Origin: Algoriphagus marincola DSM 16067
GTDB taxonomy: Bacteria; Bacteroidota; Bacteroidia; Cytophagales; Cyclobacteriaceae
Direction: 5' to 3'
Assembly: GCF_000429405.1 (NCBI RefSeq)
Contig: NZ_AUBU01000002.1
Coordinates: forward strand, 124,001 to 188,000
Length of the DNA: 64,000 nt
Part shown: positions 8,289-16,911 of the stretch, in pieces
Layout of the letters: each line of letters begins with the position of its first letter
Numbering within the stretch: the first letter of the stretch is position 1
Notes under the pieces: generated by a model
What the model was told of the DNA's origin: nothing
The model's input: only the letters and a program-made list of their open reading frames with translations
Databases searched by the model: none
Position numbers and translations under genes: made by a program

Positions 8289-8892
8289 GCTAATCAATGA
8301 AGGACAAAAACCCCAAAAAGGAAAAAAAGCAGCAATCATGATTCATGGCAGAGGAGCCTCTGCAGAAAGTATCCTCTCTTTGAAATCGTATTTGAAGTTG
8401 GATGATTTTGCATTGATTGCTCCCCAAGCGGCAGGAGGAACTTGGTATCCTTACAGCTTTATGGCACCTGACCATTCCAATCAGCCTGCTTTGAGTAATT
8501 CACTTCAGCAGATTAATGATGCATTTGATTCCTTGATCCAAGAAGGGGTGCTAGCCAGCGATATTTATCTGATAGGCTTTTCGCAGGGGGCATGCCTGAG
8601 TTTGGAGTTTGCATCTCGAAATGCCCAAAAGCTCGGTGGTGTGGTGGCCTTTACAGGAGGTTTGATTGGAGAGCAGATTAATACGGATAATTATCAAGGA
8701 GACTTTGAGGATACGCCGGTTTTAATCTCCGGTAGTCAGCAAGACACGCATGTACCCCTAGAGCGGATGAAAGAGTCGGAGTCGCTACTGAAAAAGAATG
8801 GGGCAGATGTTAAGCTGCTCACCTTTGCTGATTCTGCTCACACGATTCGACAGGAGGAGATCGACTGGGTCAACCAGCATATTTTGGGCTAA
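8281..8892 (+). CDS. Carboxylesterase/phospholipase family serine hydrolase (MhqD-like)
   Basis: A 203-residue cytoplasmic hydrolase of the abhydrolase_2 family. The catalytic triad is S101 (GFSQGA), D155 (GSQQDTHVP) and H187 (DSAHT). The short length and HGRGA (22-26) oxyanion segment match the MhqD/YcgR-like esterases that accompany VOC dioxygenases in quinone detoxification operons. It starts inside the end of the VOC gene (8-base overlap). It may hydrolyse the ring-cleavage product; this is inference. Confidence 0.88.
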   Translation: MNKLINEGQKPQKGKKAAIMIHGRGASAESILSLKSYLKLDDFALIAPQAAGGTWYPYSFMAPDHSNQPALSNSLQQINDAFDSLIQEGVLASDIYLIGFSQGACLSLEFASRNAQKLGGVVAFTGGLIGEQINTDNYQGDFEDTPVLISGSQQDTHVPLERMKESESLLKKNGADVKLLTFADSAHTIRQEEIDWVNQHILG

Positions 8893-8947
8893 AGGAATCT
8901 CGGGAAGGTTTTGGTTTTTGTCAAAAGTTAAATTCATACTTTTGAGG

Positions 8948-9748
8948 ATGCAGACCAAAGCCTTCTCCTACTTATTTTCTATCTCCTACTTTGGTGCCCG
9001 CTTCAAGGGCTGGGCTATCCAAAAAGGACAGCCAACCATTCAGGGTAAATTAGAGCGTGTGCTGAGATTCGTTTTGGGACATGACGATTTCACCTTGTTG
9101 GGTGGAAGCCGGACAGACTCTGGGGTGAGTTGCAAGCAGGGCTACTTTCAGCTTTTTCTTTCAGATAAAAATGACTTTGCTGAGGAAACCGTAACAGCAA
9201 TCAATGAAAATCTAGGAGGAGAAATACAGATTCAATTCATGGGGCCTGTTCGCCGGGATTTTAATTTGATCAAAGCCTCAAAAAGGAAGGTTTATCGCTA
9301 TTTTTTCACTGACACCAGCGACACTCCCGCTTTGCATGCTGCTTGGCTTCAGCTAGTTTTCGAAAAGCTGGATTTGGGTAAAATGAATGAAGCTGCCAAA
9401 GCATTTGTGGGCAAACATGATTTCAGCGCTTTTTGTACTCCTTCGCCGACTAAGACAGATTTCAAGCGTGAAATTTCACGCTGTCAGATTTTGCTAGCGG
9501 ATGAGATTCCCTACAAAAATCTAGCTGATTCGGTGTACTACCTGGAAGTAGTAGGAACCGGCTTTTTGTATCATCAAGTGCGTAAAATGATGCGGGCCAT
9601 ATGGTATGTGGGCTCAGGGCAATGGGATTTGTCCGAAATCGAAAATAGACTAAAGATGCCTTCAGAAGATTGGAAAAAAATCCCACCTGCTCCTGCGACA
9701 GGTTTGGTTTTGTGGGAGGTGAAAATAGATGGTGAAAAGTGTGATTGA
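8948..9748 (+). CDS. truA: tRNA pseudouridine synthase A-like
   Basis: Converts uridines 38-40 of the tRNA anticodon arm to pseudouridine. The 266-residue product shows the TruA active-site motif GGSRTDSGV with catalytic D57, and the C-terminal GTGFLYHQVRKMMRAI. A longer reading frame begins at 8798, but it runs through the preceding hydrolase gene. The ATG at 8948 opens the conserved F-SYLFSISYFG strand and is preferred. A Bacteroidota-type TACTTTTG lies at 8937-8944, only three bases before this ATG, so a leaderless message is possible. Confidence 0.92.
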   Translation: MQTKAFSYLFSISYFGARFKGWAIQKGQPTIQGKLERVLRFVLGHDDFTLLGGSRTDSGVSCKQGYFQLFLSDKNDFAEETVTAINENLGGEIQIQFMGPVRRDFNLIKASKRKVYRYFFTDTSDTPALHAAWLQLVFEKLDLGKMNEAAKAFVGKHDFSAFCTPSPTKTDFKREISRCQILLADEIPYKNLADSVYYLEVVGTGFLYHQVRKMMRAIWYVGSGQWDLSEIENRLKMPSEDWKKIPPAPATGLVLWEVKIDGEKCD

Positions 9749-9864
9749 AAAATTTGAGAATTTGAAGGTTCTAAAGTTGCTATGATTTAAGATTTACAAT
9801 TAGATTTGATTAAAAGCGGTTTGGTTGAATTTTCAAATCTTTCAATTTTTCAATTTTCCAATCT

Positions 9865-9898
9865 AAAAACTGCAAAGCAGTTTTTTTACCTACCTTTG
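9865..9898 (+). promoter_or_regulatory. Hairpin followed by a -7-like element before rimO
   Basis: A perfect hairpin AAAAACTGC/GCAGTTTTT (9865-9873 with 9877-9885, loop AAA) with two more T bases looks like a terminator. It is followed at once by TACCTTTG (9891-9898), which fits the Bacteroidota -7 consensus TAnnTTTG, 24 bases before the rimO start. No -33 TTTG is visible at the right distance. Confidence 0.5.
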
Positions 9899-9922
9899 CA
9901 CTCCAAATTTGAAGCGAATTCT

Positions 9923-11236
9923 GTGAAAGCGAGAACATTAAAGAAAGACAAAGTCAATATCATCACCATGGGTTGCTCCAAAAACCTGGTGGATTCCGAG
10001 GTCCTTTTGACACAATTGAAAGGAAACGGGATCAATGCTAGTCATGAGTCCAACTCGGATGATAATAACATCGTCATCATCAATACTTGCGGTTTTATCG
10101 ATAATGCCAAGCAAGAGTCCATCGATACCATTCTCCAATATGTGGATGCGAAGGAGCGAGGCTTGGTCGAAAAAGTCTACGTGACAGGCTGCCTTTCACA
10201 GCGCTACAAGGATGACCTAGAAAAGGAGATTCCTCAGGTGGATGCCTTTTTTGGAACGCGGGACTTGCCGGCAATTTTGAAAAAGTTTAAGGCGGACTAC
10301 AAGCATGAGCTGGTAGGAGAGCGGTTATTGACGCATAATGCGCATTATGCTTACATGAAGATCTCCGAAGGCTGTGATCGGCCTTGCTCCTTCTGTGCCA
10401 TCCCGCTGATGCGAGGAGGACATGTATCCCGACCGATTGAGGAATTGGTCAAGGAAGCACAGCATAAAGCCGCTCAAGGAACCAAGGAGCTACTTTTGAT
10501 CGCTCAAGATTCGACCTACTACGGATTAGATTTGTACAAAAAGCGGAATCTTGCCGAATTGCTGAGACAGCTTTCTGATGTGGAGGGGATCGACTGGATT
10601 CGCCTGCATTATGCATACCCAACCGGCTTTCCGATGGATGTGATTGAAGTGATGAAGGAGCGATCCAATATTTGCAACTATTTGGACATTCCTTTGCAGC
10701 ACGGTTCTACAGATGTGCTAAAGGCCATGCGTCGCGGTACCACCCGTGAAAAACAAGAGGAATTGATCTATAGAATACGGGAAATGATTCCTGAAATAGC
10801 CATCCGTACTACTTTGATTGCAGGCCATCCGGGTGAGGGAGAAAAGGAATTCCACGAGATGGTGAACTTTGTGGAGCGAATGAAATTTGAGCGATTGGGT
10901 GTATTTACTTATTCGCATGAAGAAAACACCCATGCATTTGGGATGGAGGACAGACTTTCACAGGAAGAAAAGCAGGAAAGAGCCAACCATTTGATGGAGG
11001 TTCAGGAGCAAATCTCCTATGACCTGAATCAGGAGAAAGTTGGGAAAACTTTCAAAGTGCTCATTGATAAGAAAGAAGGAGGGTATTTCGTGGGCCGAAC
11101 AGAATTTGACTCTGTGGAGGTGGACAATGAAGTGCTGATCGATGCCTCGAAGTTTTACTGCCGAGTGGGGGATTTTGTTCAAGCCAAGGTTTTTGAGGCG
11201 ACGGAGTTTGATTTGTATGCGACTCTTGAAAGTTAA
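9923..11236 (+). CDS. rimO: Ribosomal protein S12 methylthiotransferase
   Basis: Radical SAM enzyme that adds a methylthio group to the conserved aspartate of ribosomal protein S12. The N-terminal domain carries three cluster cysteines (C18, C56, C90). The radical SAM triad is CDRPCSFC (C151, C155, C158), and a C-terminal TRAM domain ends the protein. MGCSKNLVDSE and the RGGHVSRP segment are RimO rather than MiaB. I choose the GTG at 9923 (437 residues) because the longer frame to 9806 adds 39 residues encoded by AT-rich spacer, upstream of the -7 element. Confidence 0.93.
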   Translation: MKARTLKKDKVNIITMGCSKNLVDSEVLLTQLKGNGINASHESNSDDNNIVIINTCGFIDNAKQESIDTILQYVDAKERGLVEKVYVTGCLSQRYKDDLEKEIPQVDAFFGTRDLPAILKKFKADYKHELVGERLLTHNAHYAYMKISEGCDRPCSFCAIPLMRGGHVSRPIEELVKEAQHKAAQGTKELLLIAQDSTYYGLDLYKKRNLAELLRQLSDVEGIDWIRLHYAYPTGFPMDVIEVMKERSNICNYLDIPLQHGSTDVLKAMRRGTTREKQEELIYRIREMIPEIAIRTTLIAGHPGEGEKEFHEMVNFVERMKFERLGVFTYSHEENTHAFGMEDRLSQEEKQERANHLMEVQEQISYDLNQEKVGKTFKVLIDKKEGGYFVGRTEFDSVEVDNEVLIDASKFYCRVGDFVQAKVFEATEFDLYATLES

Positions 11237-11240
11237 GGTT

Positions 11241-11271
11241 ATGCTGCTTTTCCGAAAGCAGCATTTATTTT
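11241..11271 (+). terminator. Terminator after rimO
   Basis: Perfect 10-bp stem ATGCTGCTTT/AAAGCAGCAT (11241-11250 with 11255-11264), TCCG tetraloop, then TTATTTT. Confidence 0.9.
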
Positions 11272-11395
11272 AACCAAAGAACATGCTCCGATCACAATCG
11301 GAGAGGAAGCAGGTTAGCTAGGGACTTTTTTGCGTTTGTCTGGATTTTTAATGAGTTCATCGATATTTTTTTAGGATCTTCATGCTATGTCACAA

Positions 11396-11418
11396 TTTGA
11401 GTTCATAACCAACTCAAA
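11396..11418. promoter_or_regulatory. Inverted repeat before the lipoprotein-LytS-LytTR operon
   Basis: TTTGAGTT (11396-11403) and AACTCAAA (11411-11418) are perfect complements seven bases apart, ending nine bases before the lipoprotein start codon. It could be an operator or a leader hairpin that limits translation. It does not look like the LytTR direct-repeat consensus. Confidence 0.45.
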
Positions 11419-11427
11419 CGATTTATC

Positions 11428-12330
11428 ATGAAAAGATTCAGCGCTTATTTTGCAGTAGGAGCTCTCCTAGTTTTACTCAATTCCTGTGTCTATTCCCTTT
11501 TTCCAATTTACACGGAAGACACACTGGTTTTTATCCCGGAGCTAGTCGGTCGTTGGCAATTGCCTGAGGAAGATGGGGATTACATTGAATTTACCAGAAT
11601 GTCTGAAGAGGAAGATTTGGTGGTCAGTTCAGCAGAATCTTCTACAGATCAATCCCGAGAAGAATATACCGATTCAGTAACAGTGGGTGAAATGACGATA
11701 CGCTATAATGCTGCAGACGGCATACTCGTCAATGGTCGAATGATTTATGATCGGGATAGTATTCGAATGTATTATCAAGAGATTGCCAAAAAGACGGTTA
11801 CTGATCCTGATCAGTCTTTTTCGGATATGGCAGAAGTTGTAGACGCCTTGGGAAAAACCTTTACTGCGCTAGGAAATACTGTAGAAGCCGTAGCCAAAGT
11901 AAGTAAGCGTTCCACGAGTATAAAAGGCACAGCATACTCTAATTTTGAGGAAAGCTATCGAGTCAGCGTAATGGACAATGGGAAGTTGATTGAATATATC
12001 GGTCACATAGCCAAAATCGGGAAAGATTATTTCTTGGACATTTTTCCTCTTGCTGAGTATTCCGATGATGGTTTTGGGTCCAATGTCTTACCCGTTCATA
12101 CCTTCTTGAAGCTTCGTCTTACTGGGCAGAAATTGGTTTTGACTCCCTTTGATCTGGAAAAGCTTAATCGTCTTTTTGAAAGCAATCTTATTCGGCTCAG
12201 ACATGAGAATGTCGATGGGACCGTTTTGATAACGGCACAGCCTAAAGAAATTCAGAAGTTTCTCGAGCGATATTCTGAAGATGAGACAGTATTTGAAGAC
12301 GCTGATATTTACGAAAGGATAGACTCATGA
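11428..12330 (+). CDS. Putative lipoprotein of unknown function
   Basis: A 300-residue protein with a lipoprotein signal (VLLNSC, C20). The body is a mostly beta, charged periplasmic protein; ELVGRWQLPEEDGDYIEF (about 38-55) resembles the opening of lipocalin-like cell-envelope domains, but I do not recognise a named family. It overlaps the following LytS kinase by four bases (ATGA), so it is the first gene of a three-gene sensory operon and may supply an envelope input or output. An inverted repeat precedes it. Confidence 0.75.
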   Translation: MKRFSAYFAVGALLVLLNSCVYSLFPIYTEDTLVFIPELVGRWQLPEEDGDYIEFTRMSEEEDLVVSSAESSTDQSREEYTDSVTVGEMTIRYNAADGILVNGRMIYDRDSIRMYYQEIAKKTVTDPDQSFSDMAEVVDALGKTFTALGNTVEAVAKVSKRSTSIKGTAYSNFEESYRVSVMDNGKLIEYIGHIAKIGKDYFLDIFPLAEYSDDGFGSNVLPVHTFLKLRLTGQKLVLTPFDLEKLNRLFESNLIRLRHENVDGTVLITAQPKEIQKFLERYSEDETVFEDADIYERIDS

Positions 12331-13337
12331 AGGGCATACCAACGATTTTGAATAAGAAATGGATTCAGCATGGAGCCTTTTGGGTACTATCCATATATGC
12401 CATCGGGAGCTATTTTTCCATAGCCAGCCTCTTCAAGTTTATCGACTTTTTTTACTCTCTGTTGTTTCACGTCCCCTTGGTGTTTTTGGTCTATGTGAAT
12501 TTGAGGGTGTTGATTCCGAGGTTTCTTGAAAGGGAAAAGTATCTGCTTTATTTTGCCAGTATTCCCATGCTTCTTTTGGCCAGTTATGCGGTGCACGAAT
12601 TGACCTTTGAGGTGATTTTCCCCTTGATGGATTCGGACTACTACATGGTCTCATTTACAGAGTGGCAGATTTTGATTTTTATATTTGTCATCTATCTCGT
12701 TTTGACGACCTTGATCAAGTTGTCCAAATCATGGTACAAGCTACAAGAAGTAGAAAAAGAGAATCTTTCCCTCGAGTTGAATTCACTGAAAACCCAGATT
12801 AATCCTCATTTTCTGTTCAATAGCCTGAATAGTATTTACTCCCAGGCTTTGGGAAAAAGTGAGCAAACAGCGGAGACCGTTTTGGAACTTTCCAATCTCC
12901 TTCGCTACATGCTCTATGAAGTAAGCGAAGAAAAGGTACCTCTTTCCAAAGAGGTGGAGATGCTGGAAAATTACATCGAATTGCAAAAGCTTCGTTTGGA
13001 CGATCATTCGCAGGTTGACTTTTTGGTCAAAGGAGAACTAGCTTCTGCCAAGGTGGCACCCTTGCTTTTTTTTCCTTTGGTAGAAAATGCCTTCAAGCAT
13101 GGCATGAAAGGGGAAACCAAAGCTGGGTTTGTTCAAATCTCACTAATCGTAGGCACTCAAATTGTGCTTGAGGTAAGGAATAATTTGGGTAAAGTAGATG
13201 ATATGGAAAGAGGTAAGTATGGAGGCATTGGCCTGGAAAATGTCCAAAGAAGGCTGGAATTGATTTATCCAGAAAGGCATGAGCTAGTGGTGAAAAAGAG
13301 TGCGGAAGAGTTTTTTGTTAAATTGACTTTATCATGA
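12327..13337 (+). CDS. LytS/YehU-type sensor histidine kinase
   Basis: A 336-residue membrane kinase. Four transmembrane segments lie at about residues 17-38, 42-64, 73-95 and 112-130, followed by a short coiled coil (about 135-150). The His_kinase domain has its phospho-acceptor in INPHFLFNSLNSI (H161), and the ATP-binding part includes ENAFKHGM and YGGIGLENVQRRL. There is no separate periplasmic sensor domain. It overlaps both neighbours by four bases (ATGA at each end), so lipoprotein, kinase and regulator are translationally coupled. Confidence 0.93.
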   Translation: MKGIPTILNKKWIQHGAFWVLSIYAIGSYFSIASLFKFIDFFYSLLFHVPLVFLVYVNLRVLIPRFLEREKYLLYFASIPMLLLASYAVHELTFEVIFPLMDSDYYMVSFTEWQILIFIFVIYLVLTTLIKLSKSWYKLQEVEKENLSLELNSLKTQINPHFLFNSLNSIYSQALGKSEQTAETVLELSNLLRYMLYEVSEEKVPLSKEVEMLENYIELQKLRLDDHSQVDFLVKGELASAKVAPLLFFPLVENAFKHGMKGETKAGFVQISLIVGTQIVLEVRNNLGKVDDMERGKYGGIGLENVQRRLELIYPERHELVVKKSAEEFFVKLTLS

Positions 13338-14011
13338 TCAAGTGCGCCATTATCGATGATGAACCTTTAAGCCGGGATATTTTAAGACAATTTATCGAAG
13401 ATCATCCGGACCTGATTCTGACTGCTGAATACAAAGATGCCTTGGAGGCTATTTCGGGGCTTGAGAATCAGTCGGTGGAACTATTGCTTTTGGATATCAA
13501 TATGCCCAAGCTCTCAGGTGTCAATTTTTACAAATCCCTTCAGGAAAAGCCCTTGGTGATATTCACGACGGCCTATCCTGAGTTTGCTTTGGAGGGTTTT
13601 GAATTGGATGCGGTCGATTACCTGATGAAGCCTATCGCTTTTGACCGCTTTTTGCAGGCTATCCAAAAGGTGAAGAACCGACTCAGAACTACATCTGAGG
13701 AGATTCCGGAGCATATTATGCTGAAGGTGGATAAGAAGCTTTATCGAGCCGCTTTTGATGATATTTTATATTTAGAAGCTTTTGGGGATTATGCGAAGGT
13801 TCACTTGATAAATCAGGTGCTGATTATCACATCGACAATGAAAAGGCTGGAGGCAGAGCTGCCCTCGGAGCTCTTCGTGCGGACCCATAAGTCTTACCTC
13901 ATCAATATTTCCAAAGTGGAATTTATTGAAGGGAATCAGGTGAAAATTGGGAGTGGAATGATACCAATAGGTTTGCGATACCGGGAGGTAGTTTTGGGGA
14001 AACTGAGATAA
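13334..14011 (+). CDS. LytTR family response regulator
   Basis: A 225-residue regulator. The receiver domain (1-120) has acidic residues D8/D9, phospho-acceptor D54 (LLLDINMPKL) and K102 of MKPI. The LytTR DNA-binding domain covers about 127-225 (ILYLEAFGDYAKVHL, RTHKSYLIN). It overlaps the kinase gene by four bases and is its partner. A 148-base gap without a clear terminator follows. A second, separate pair of this kind lies at 48701-50466. Confidence 0.94.
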   Translation: MIKCAIIDDEPLSRDILRQFIEDHPDLILTAEYKDALEAISGLENQSVELLLLDINMPKLSGVNFYKSLQEKPLVIFTTAYPEFALEGFELDAVDYLMKPIAFDRFLQAIQKVKNRLRTTSEEIPEHIMLKVDKKLYRAAFDDILYLEAFGDYAKVHLINQVLIITSTMKRLEAELPSELFVRTHKSYLINISKVEFIEGNQVKIGSGMIPIGLRYREVVLGKLR

Positions 14012-14159
14012 ATATAAATGTGCGCTACATATAAAAGTTTCCAGCTTCTAGAGCAAAAGAAGAACTGGTAAAGCCAACTGTCATCTAGATAAAAATTTCA
14101 TCCTAGCTTGACGATCTCTTTCTCCAACCTTTTTTCCAAATTAACAGTTAAATTCCAAT

Positions 14160-15476
14160 ATGATAATATTGACTTTTCTGATTTTCAGCATACTATCGCC
14201 CATTCAAGATCTTGATACGGGTTATTATTATTTTGGAACTACCAATTATCTAGGTACAGGTCTTATAGGACCCGAAGGAAAAGAAGGTGAGTGGAAGGTT
14301 TATGAAAAAGTGAATCCTGAACCTGATCCAAAACCTAGTTTAAAGTCCGTTAATAAGACCATTCTTTTAAAGGAATTTGATTCCAAAACCAAATACAGTG
14401 TTTCCTTTAAAAATGATCAACCCAACGGTCCGCTTAAGGAGTTTTTTGAAGATGGACAAATCAAAACTTTGAGTAATTATCAGGATGGAAAAATACATGG
14501 TGAGCATATCGAATATTTTGAGAATGGCGGAATAGCAACAGCAGGTTCTTTTCATGAAGGTGAAAAAACCGGGGATTGGAAGGAGTTTTATCCTGATGGC
14601 CAAATCAGCAAATCCTATTCTTATAAACTTGGATTGTTGGATGGTCTGGTGGAGAGCTATTACCCTGATGGAAAAATCAAGTGGTTTTTCATGAATAAAG
14701 AGGGTGAACTCAATGGAGATTATGCACACTTCAATCCAGATGGATCCTTTCTGGAAAAAGGCTCCTACCGATCAGGAGCACTTGATGGAGAGTTTATTCA
14801 GTATTATCCTGACCATCCTATCAAGATTCAAGGAGAGTTTCTAGCAGGAAAACAACATGGGCTTTGGAAGAGCTATGATGAAAATGGAAATCTAGTATTT
14901 GAAGGTCAGTTTGAGAGTGGGTTAGCGAATGGGAGTTCGATTGAGCGGTTGGATTTAGTGCCAACGTATATGCGGAAAGGGTCTGTTTTAGCTGGGGAAA
15001 AGGAAGGAGAGTGGATTGTCATAAACTCTAATGGGGAGGTGGTCCAAAAGGAATATTATCAGGGAGGAAAGCTTATGTCACTTAGTGATTTTCAAATTGG
15101 AGACCAAGTTCTTCCAGGGAATAAGGTGAAAAATGGGAAGGGCAAGCGGGTATTTTTTGATGAATCAGGAAATAAAGTGGCTGAAGGTAGAATTCAATCT
15201 GGCTTTAGGAATGGTGTCTGGTACCATTATTACCCCGGAACAAATCAAATCCTGAGTTCAGGTAAATATATTCGAACCGAAAAAGTGGGGTTATGGACTT
15301 TTTATACCATTGAGGGAGATTTTTTGGATGAAAAAGATTTTGGAACTTTAAATAATAGAGGAGGGCAATCTATTACGCAGAATAATACCGGGAACTCCTT
15401 TAATTCAAGTATTATGGATCAAACTTCAAGGATGAATAGTCAGGTCTACTGGTCCCAGTTTGGTATTTTTAGATAA
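14160..15476 (+). CDS. MORN-repeat protein (YwqK-like)
   Basis: A 438-residue exported protein with a short hydrophobic N terminus (1-14). It is built of about a dozen MORN/YwqK-type repeats of 20-24 residues, each with the pattern [FY]-x-x-[DN]-G-x-[IL]-x-x-x-G-x-[YF]-x-x-G-x-x-x-G-x-[WY]; examples are YPDGQISKSYSYKLGLLDG and NPDGSFLEKGSYRSGALDG. In Bacteroidota such proteins are common in the envelope and of unknown role. Some databases label the family antitoxin component YwqK, but no toxin gene is nearby. The C-terminal 50 residues are rich in N, S and Q. Confidence 0.82.
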   Translation: MIILTFLIFSILSPIQDLDTGYYYFGTTNYLGTGLIGPEGKEGEWKVYEKVNPEPDPKPSLKSVNKTILLKEFDSKTKYSVSFKNDQPNGPLKEFFEDGQIKTLSNYQDGKIHGEHIEYFENGGIATAGSFHEGEKTGDWKEFYPDGQISKSYSYKLGLLDGLVESYYPDGKIKWFFMNKEGELNGDYAHFNPDGSFLEKGSYRSGALDGEFIQYYPDHPIKIQGEFLAGKQHGLWKSYDENGNLVFEGQFESGLANGSSIERLDLVPTYMRKGSVLAGEKEGEWIVINSNGEVVQKEYYQGGKLMSLSDFQIGDQVLPGNKVKNGKGKRVFFDESGNKVAEGRIQSGFRNGVWYHYYPGTNQILSSGKYIRTEKVGLWTFYTIEGDFLDEKDFGTLNNRGGQSITQNNTGNSFNSSIMDQTSRMNSQVYWSQFGIFR

Positions 15477-15591
15477 AGTAATTCCTGATTTTCCAAATGT
15501 TTCTACTCAGAGGCAACATAAACTTCGCCTCCTAAATACTTTTTGCCCTTTGCCCTCGATCCACTAATTTAGCCGATCTAAAATCACCCGA

Positions 15592-16755
15592 ATGAAGCTG
15601 ATCGAAGTCACCACACCTGCCCATCAGAAAGAGTTTATCGAGATGGCTGTTAGGCTTTACAAAAACGAGAAAAACTGGATCCGTCCCCTTGATAAAGATA
15701 TCGAAGGGCTTTTTCATTCTGAGACAAATAAGCTTTTTCGAAATGGTGCCAAAGCCAAGCGCTGGCTGCTTCAGGACGAAAAAGGGCAGACAATCGGTCG
15801 AATTGCGGCCTTTATCAATCCAAAGATGAAGGAAAAGCAACCGACTGGCGGAGTGGGTTTCTTTGAGTGCATTGATAGTCAGGAGGCGGCTTTTATGCTT
15901 TTTGATGTAGCAAAAGATTGGCTGGAAAGCGAAGGGATGCAAGCGATGGATGGGCCAATAAACTTTGGAGAGCGGGACAAATGGTGGGGGCTACTTGTGG
16001 ATGGATTTTCCGAGCCGAATTATAATATGCCTTGGAATTTCCCTTACTATCAGAAGTTTTTCGAAGACTATGGGTTCAAACTGTATTTCAAGCAGTTTAC
16101 CTACATGCGACCGGTTCAGGATGTGGGATTTGATGCAAAAATGATCAAGCGTGCTAATGCGGTCATCGACAATCCTGATTATTCTTTCCGATATATCAAA
16201 GGAAAAGAGCTTCAGGAGAAGGCCCCGGAATATTTTATGACGGTTTACAATAAGGCTTGGGCGCGTCACATGGGGAAGTCCATTGCGCTGAAGGAAGCCA
16301 AGTTGATGTTTGGGAAAATGAAACCCATCATTGATCCTCGTTTGATTTACTTCGCATTTTACAAAGGCGAACCAGTAGGATTCTTTATTCAAATACCGGA
16401 GATCAATCAGATTTTCAAGCATGTCAATGGGAAAATGGACTTACTTGGGAAGTTGAAATTTCTCTGGTATAAGACCTTTTCACCTCCCAATAAAATGCTC
16501 GGTTTGGTATTTGGGGTGGTACCGGAGCATCAAAGCAAGGGCGTAGAAAGTGCCATGATCATCAGCTATGATAAAATGAGCAACAGTCCCAAGTTTCCTT
16601 ACAAAACTATCGAGATGAACTGGATTGGGGATTTTAATCCCAAGATGATGCGTGTTTGTGAGCAGCTTTTGGCAGAGATTTACAAAACTCATCATACCTA
16701 TCGCTACTTGTTTGATCGGGAAAAACCATTTGAAAGACACCCGATTTTTGATTGA
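15592..16755 (+). CDS. Double-GNAT-like protein of unknown function
   Basis: A 387-residue cytoplasmic protein found widely in Bacteroidota without an assigned reaction. The N-terminal part (about 1-110) and the C-terminal part (about 225-375) both look like GNAT acyltransferase halves: TIGRIAAFINP in the first, and VGFFIQIPEINQIF with VFGVVPEHQSKGVESAMI (the acyl-CoA binding loop equivalent) in the second. Between them is the highly aromatic segment with GPINFGERDKWWGLLVDGF. No donor or acceptor can be inferred. It is monocistronic with AT-rich spacers on both sides. Confidence 0.7.
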   Translation: MKLIEVTTPAHQKEFIEMAVRLYKNEKNWIRPLDKDIEGLFHSETNKLFRNGAKAKRWLLQDEKGQTIGRIAAFINPKMKEKQPTGGVGFFECIDSQEAAFMLFDVAKDWLESEGMQAMDGPINFGERDKWWGLLVDGFSEPNYNMPWNFPYYQKFFEDYGFKLYFKQFTYMRPVQDVGFDAKMIKRANAVIDNPDYSFRYIKGKELQEKAPEYFMTVYNKAWARHMGKSIALKEAKLMFGKMKPIIDPRLIYFAFYKGEPVGFFIQIPEINQIFKHVNGKMDLLGKLKFLWYKTFSPPNKMLGLVFGVVPEHQSKGVESAMIISYDKMSNSPKFPYKTIEMNWIGDFNPKMMRVCEQLLAEIYKTHHTYRYLFDREKPFERHPIFD

Positions 16756-16911
16756 TGAAGTACGATTTACGAAATACGCTGTTTTAATGAGCTTCAGCCC
16801 ATTTTCTTAGAGCTTGACGTTATAATATCGAATATCGAATGCTGAATTTCGAATAATGAAGTGAACCAACTTTACAACCTTTACACATTACAACTTTCCA
16901 ACTATTAAAAA

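Noticed and set aside
8798..8947. Longer truA start
   Set aside because: The extra 50 codons overlap the preceding hydrolase gene in another frame and lack conservation; the ATG at 8948 fits the family start.
9806..9922. N-terminal extension of rimO
   Set aside because: The 39 codons come from AT-rich spacer containing a terminator-like hairpin and a -7-like element; the GTG at 9923 fits better.
14160..15476. MORN/YwqK protein as half of a toxin-antitoxin system
   Set aside because: The family label suggests it, but no small toxin gene is adjacent and the protein is exported; a structural repeat protein is the safer reading.
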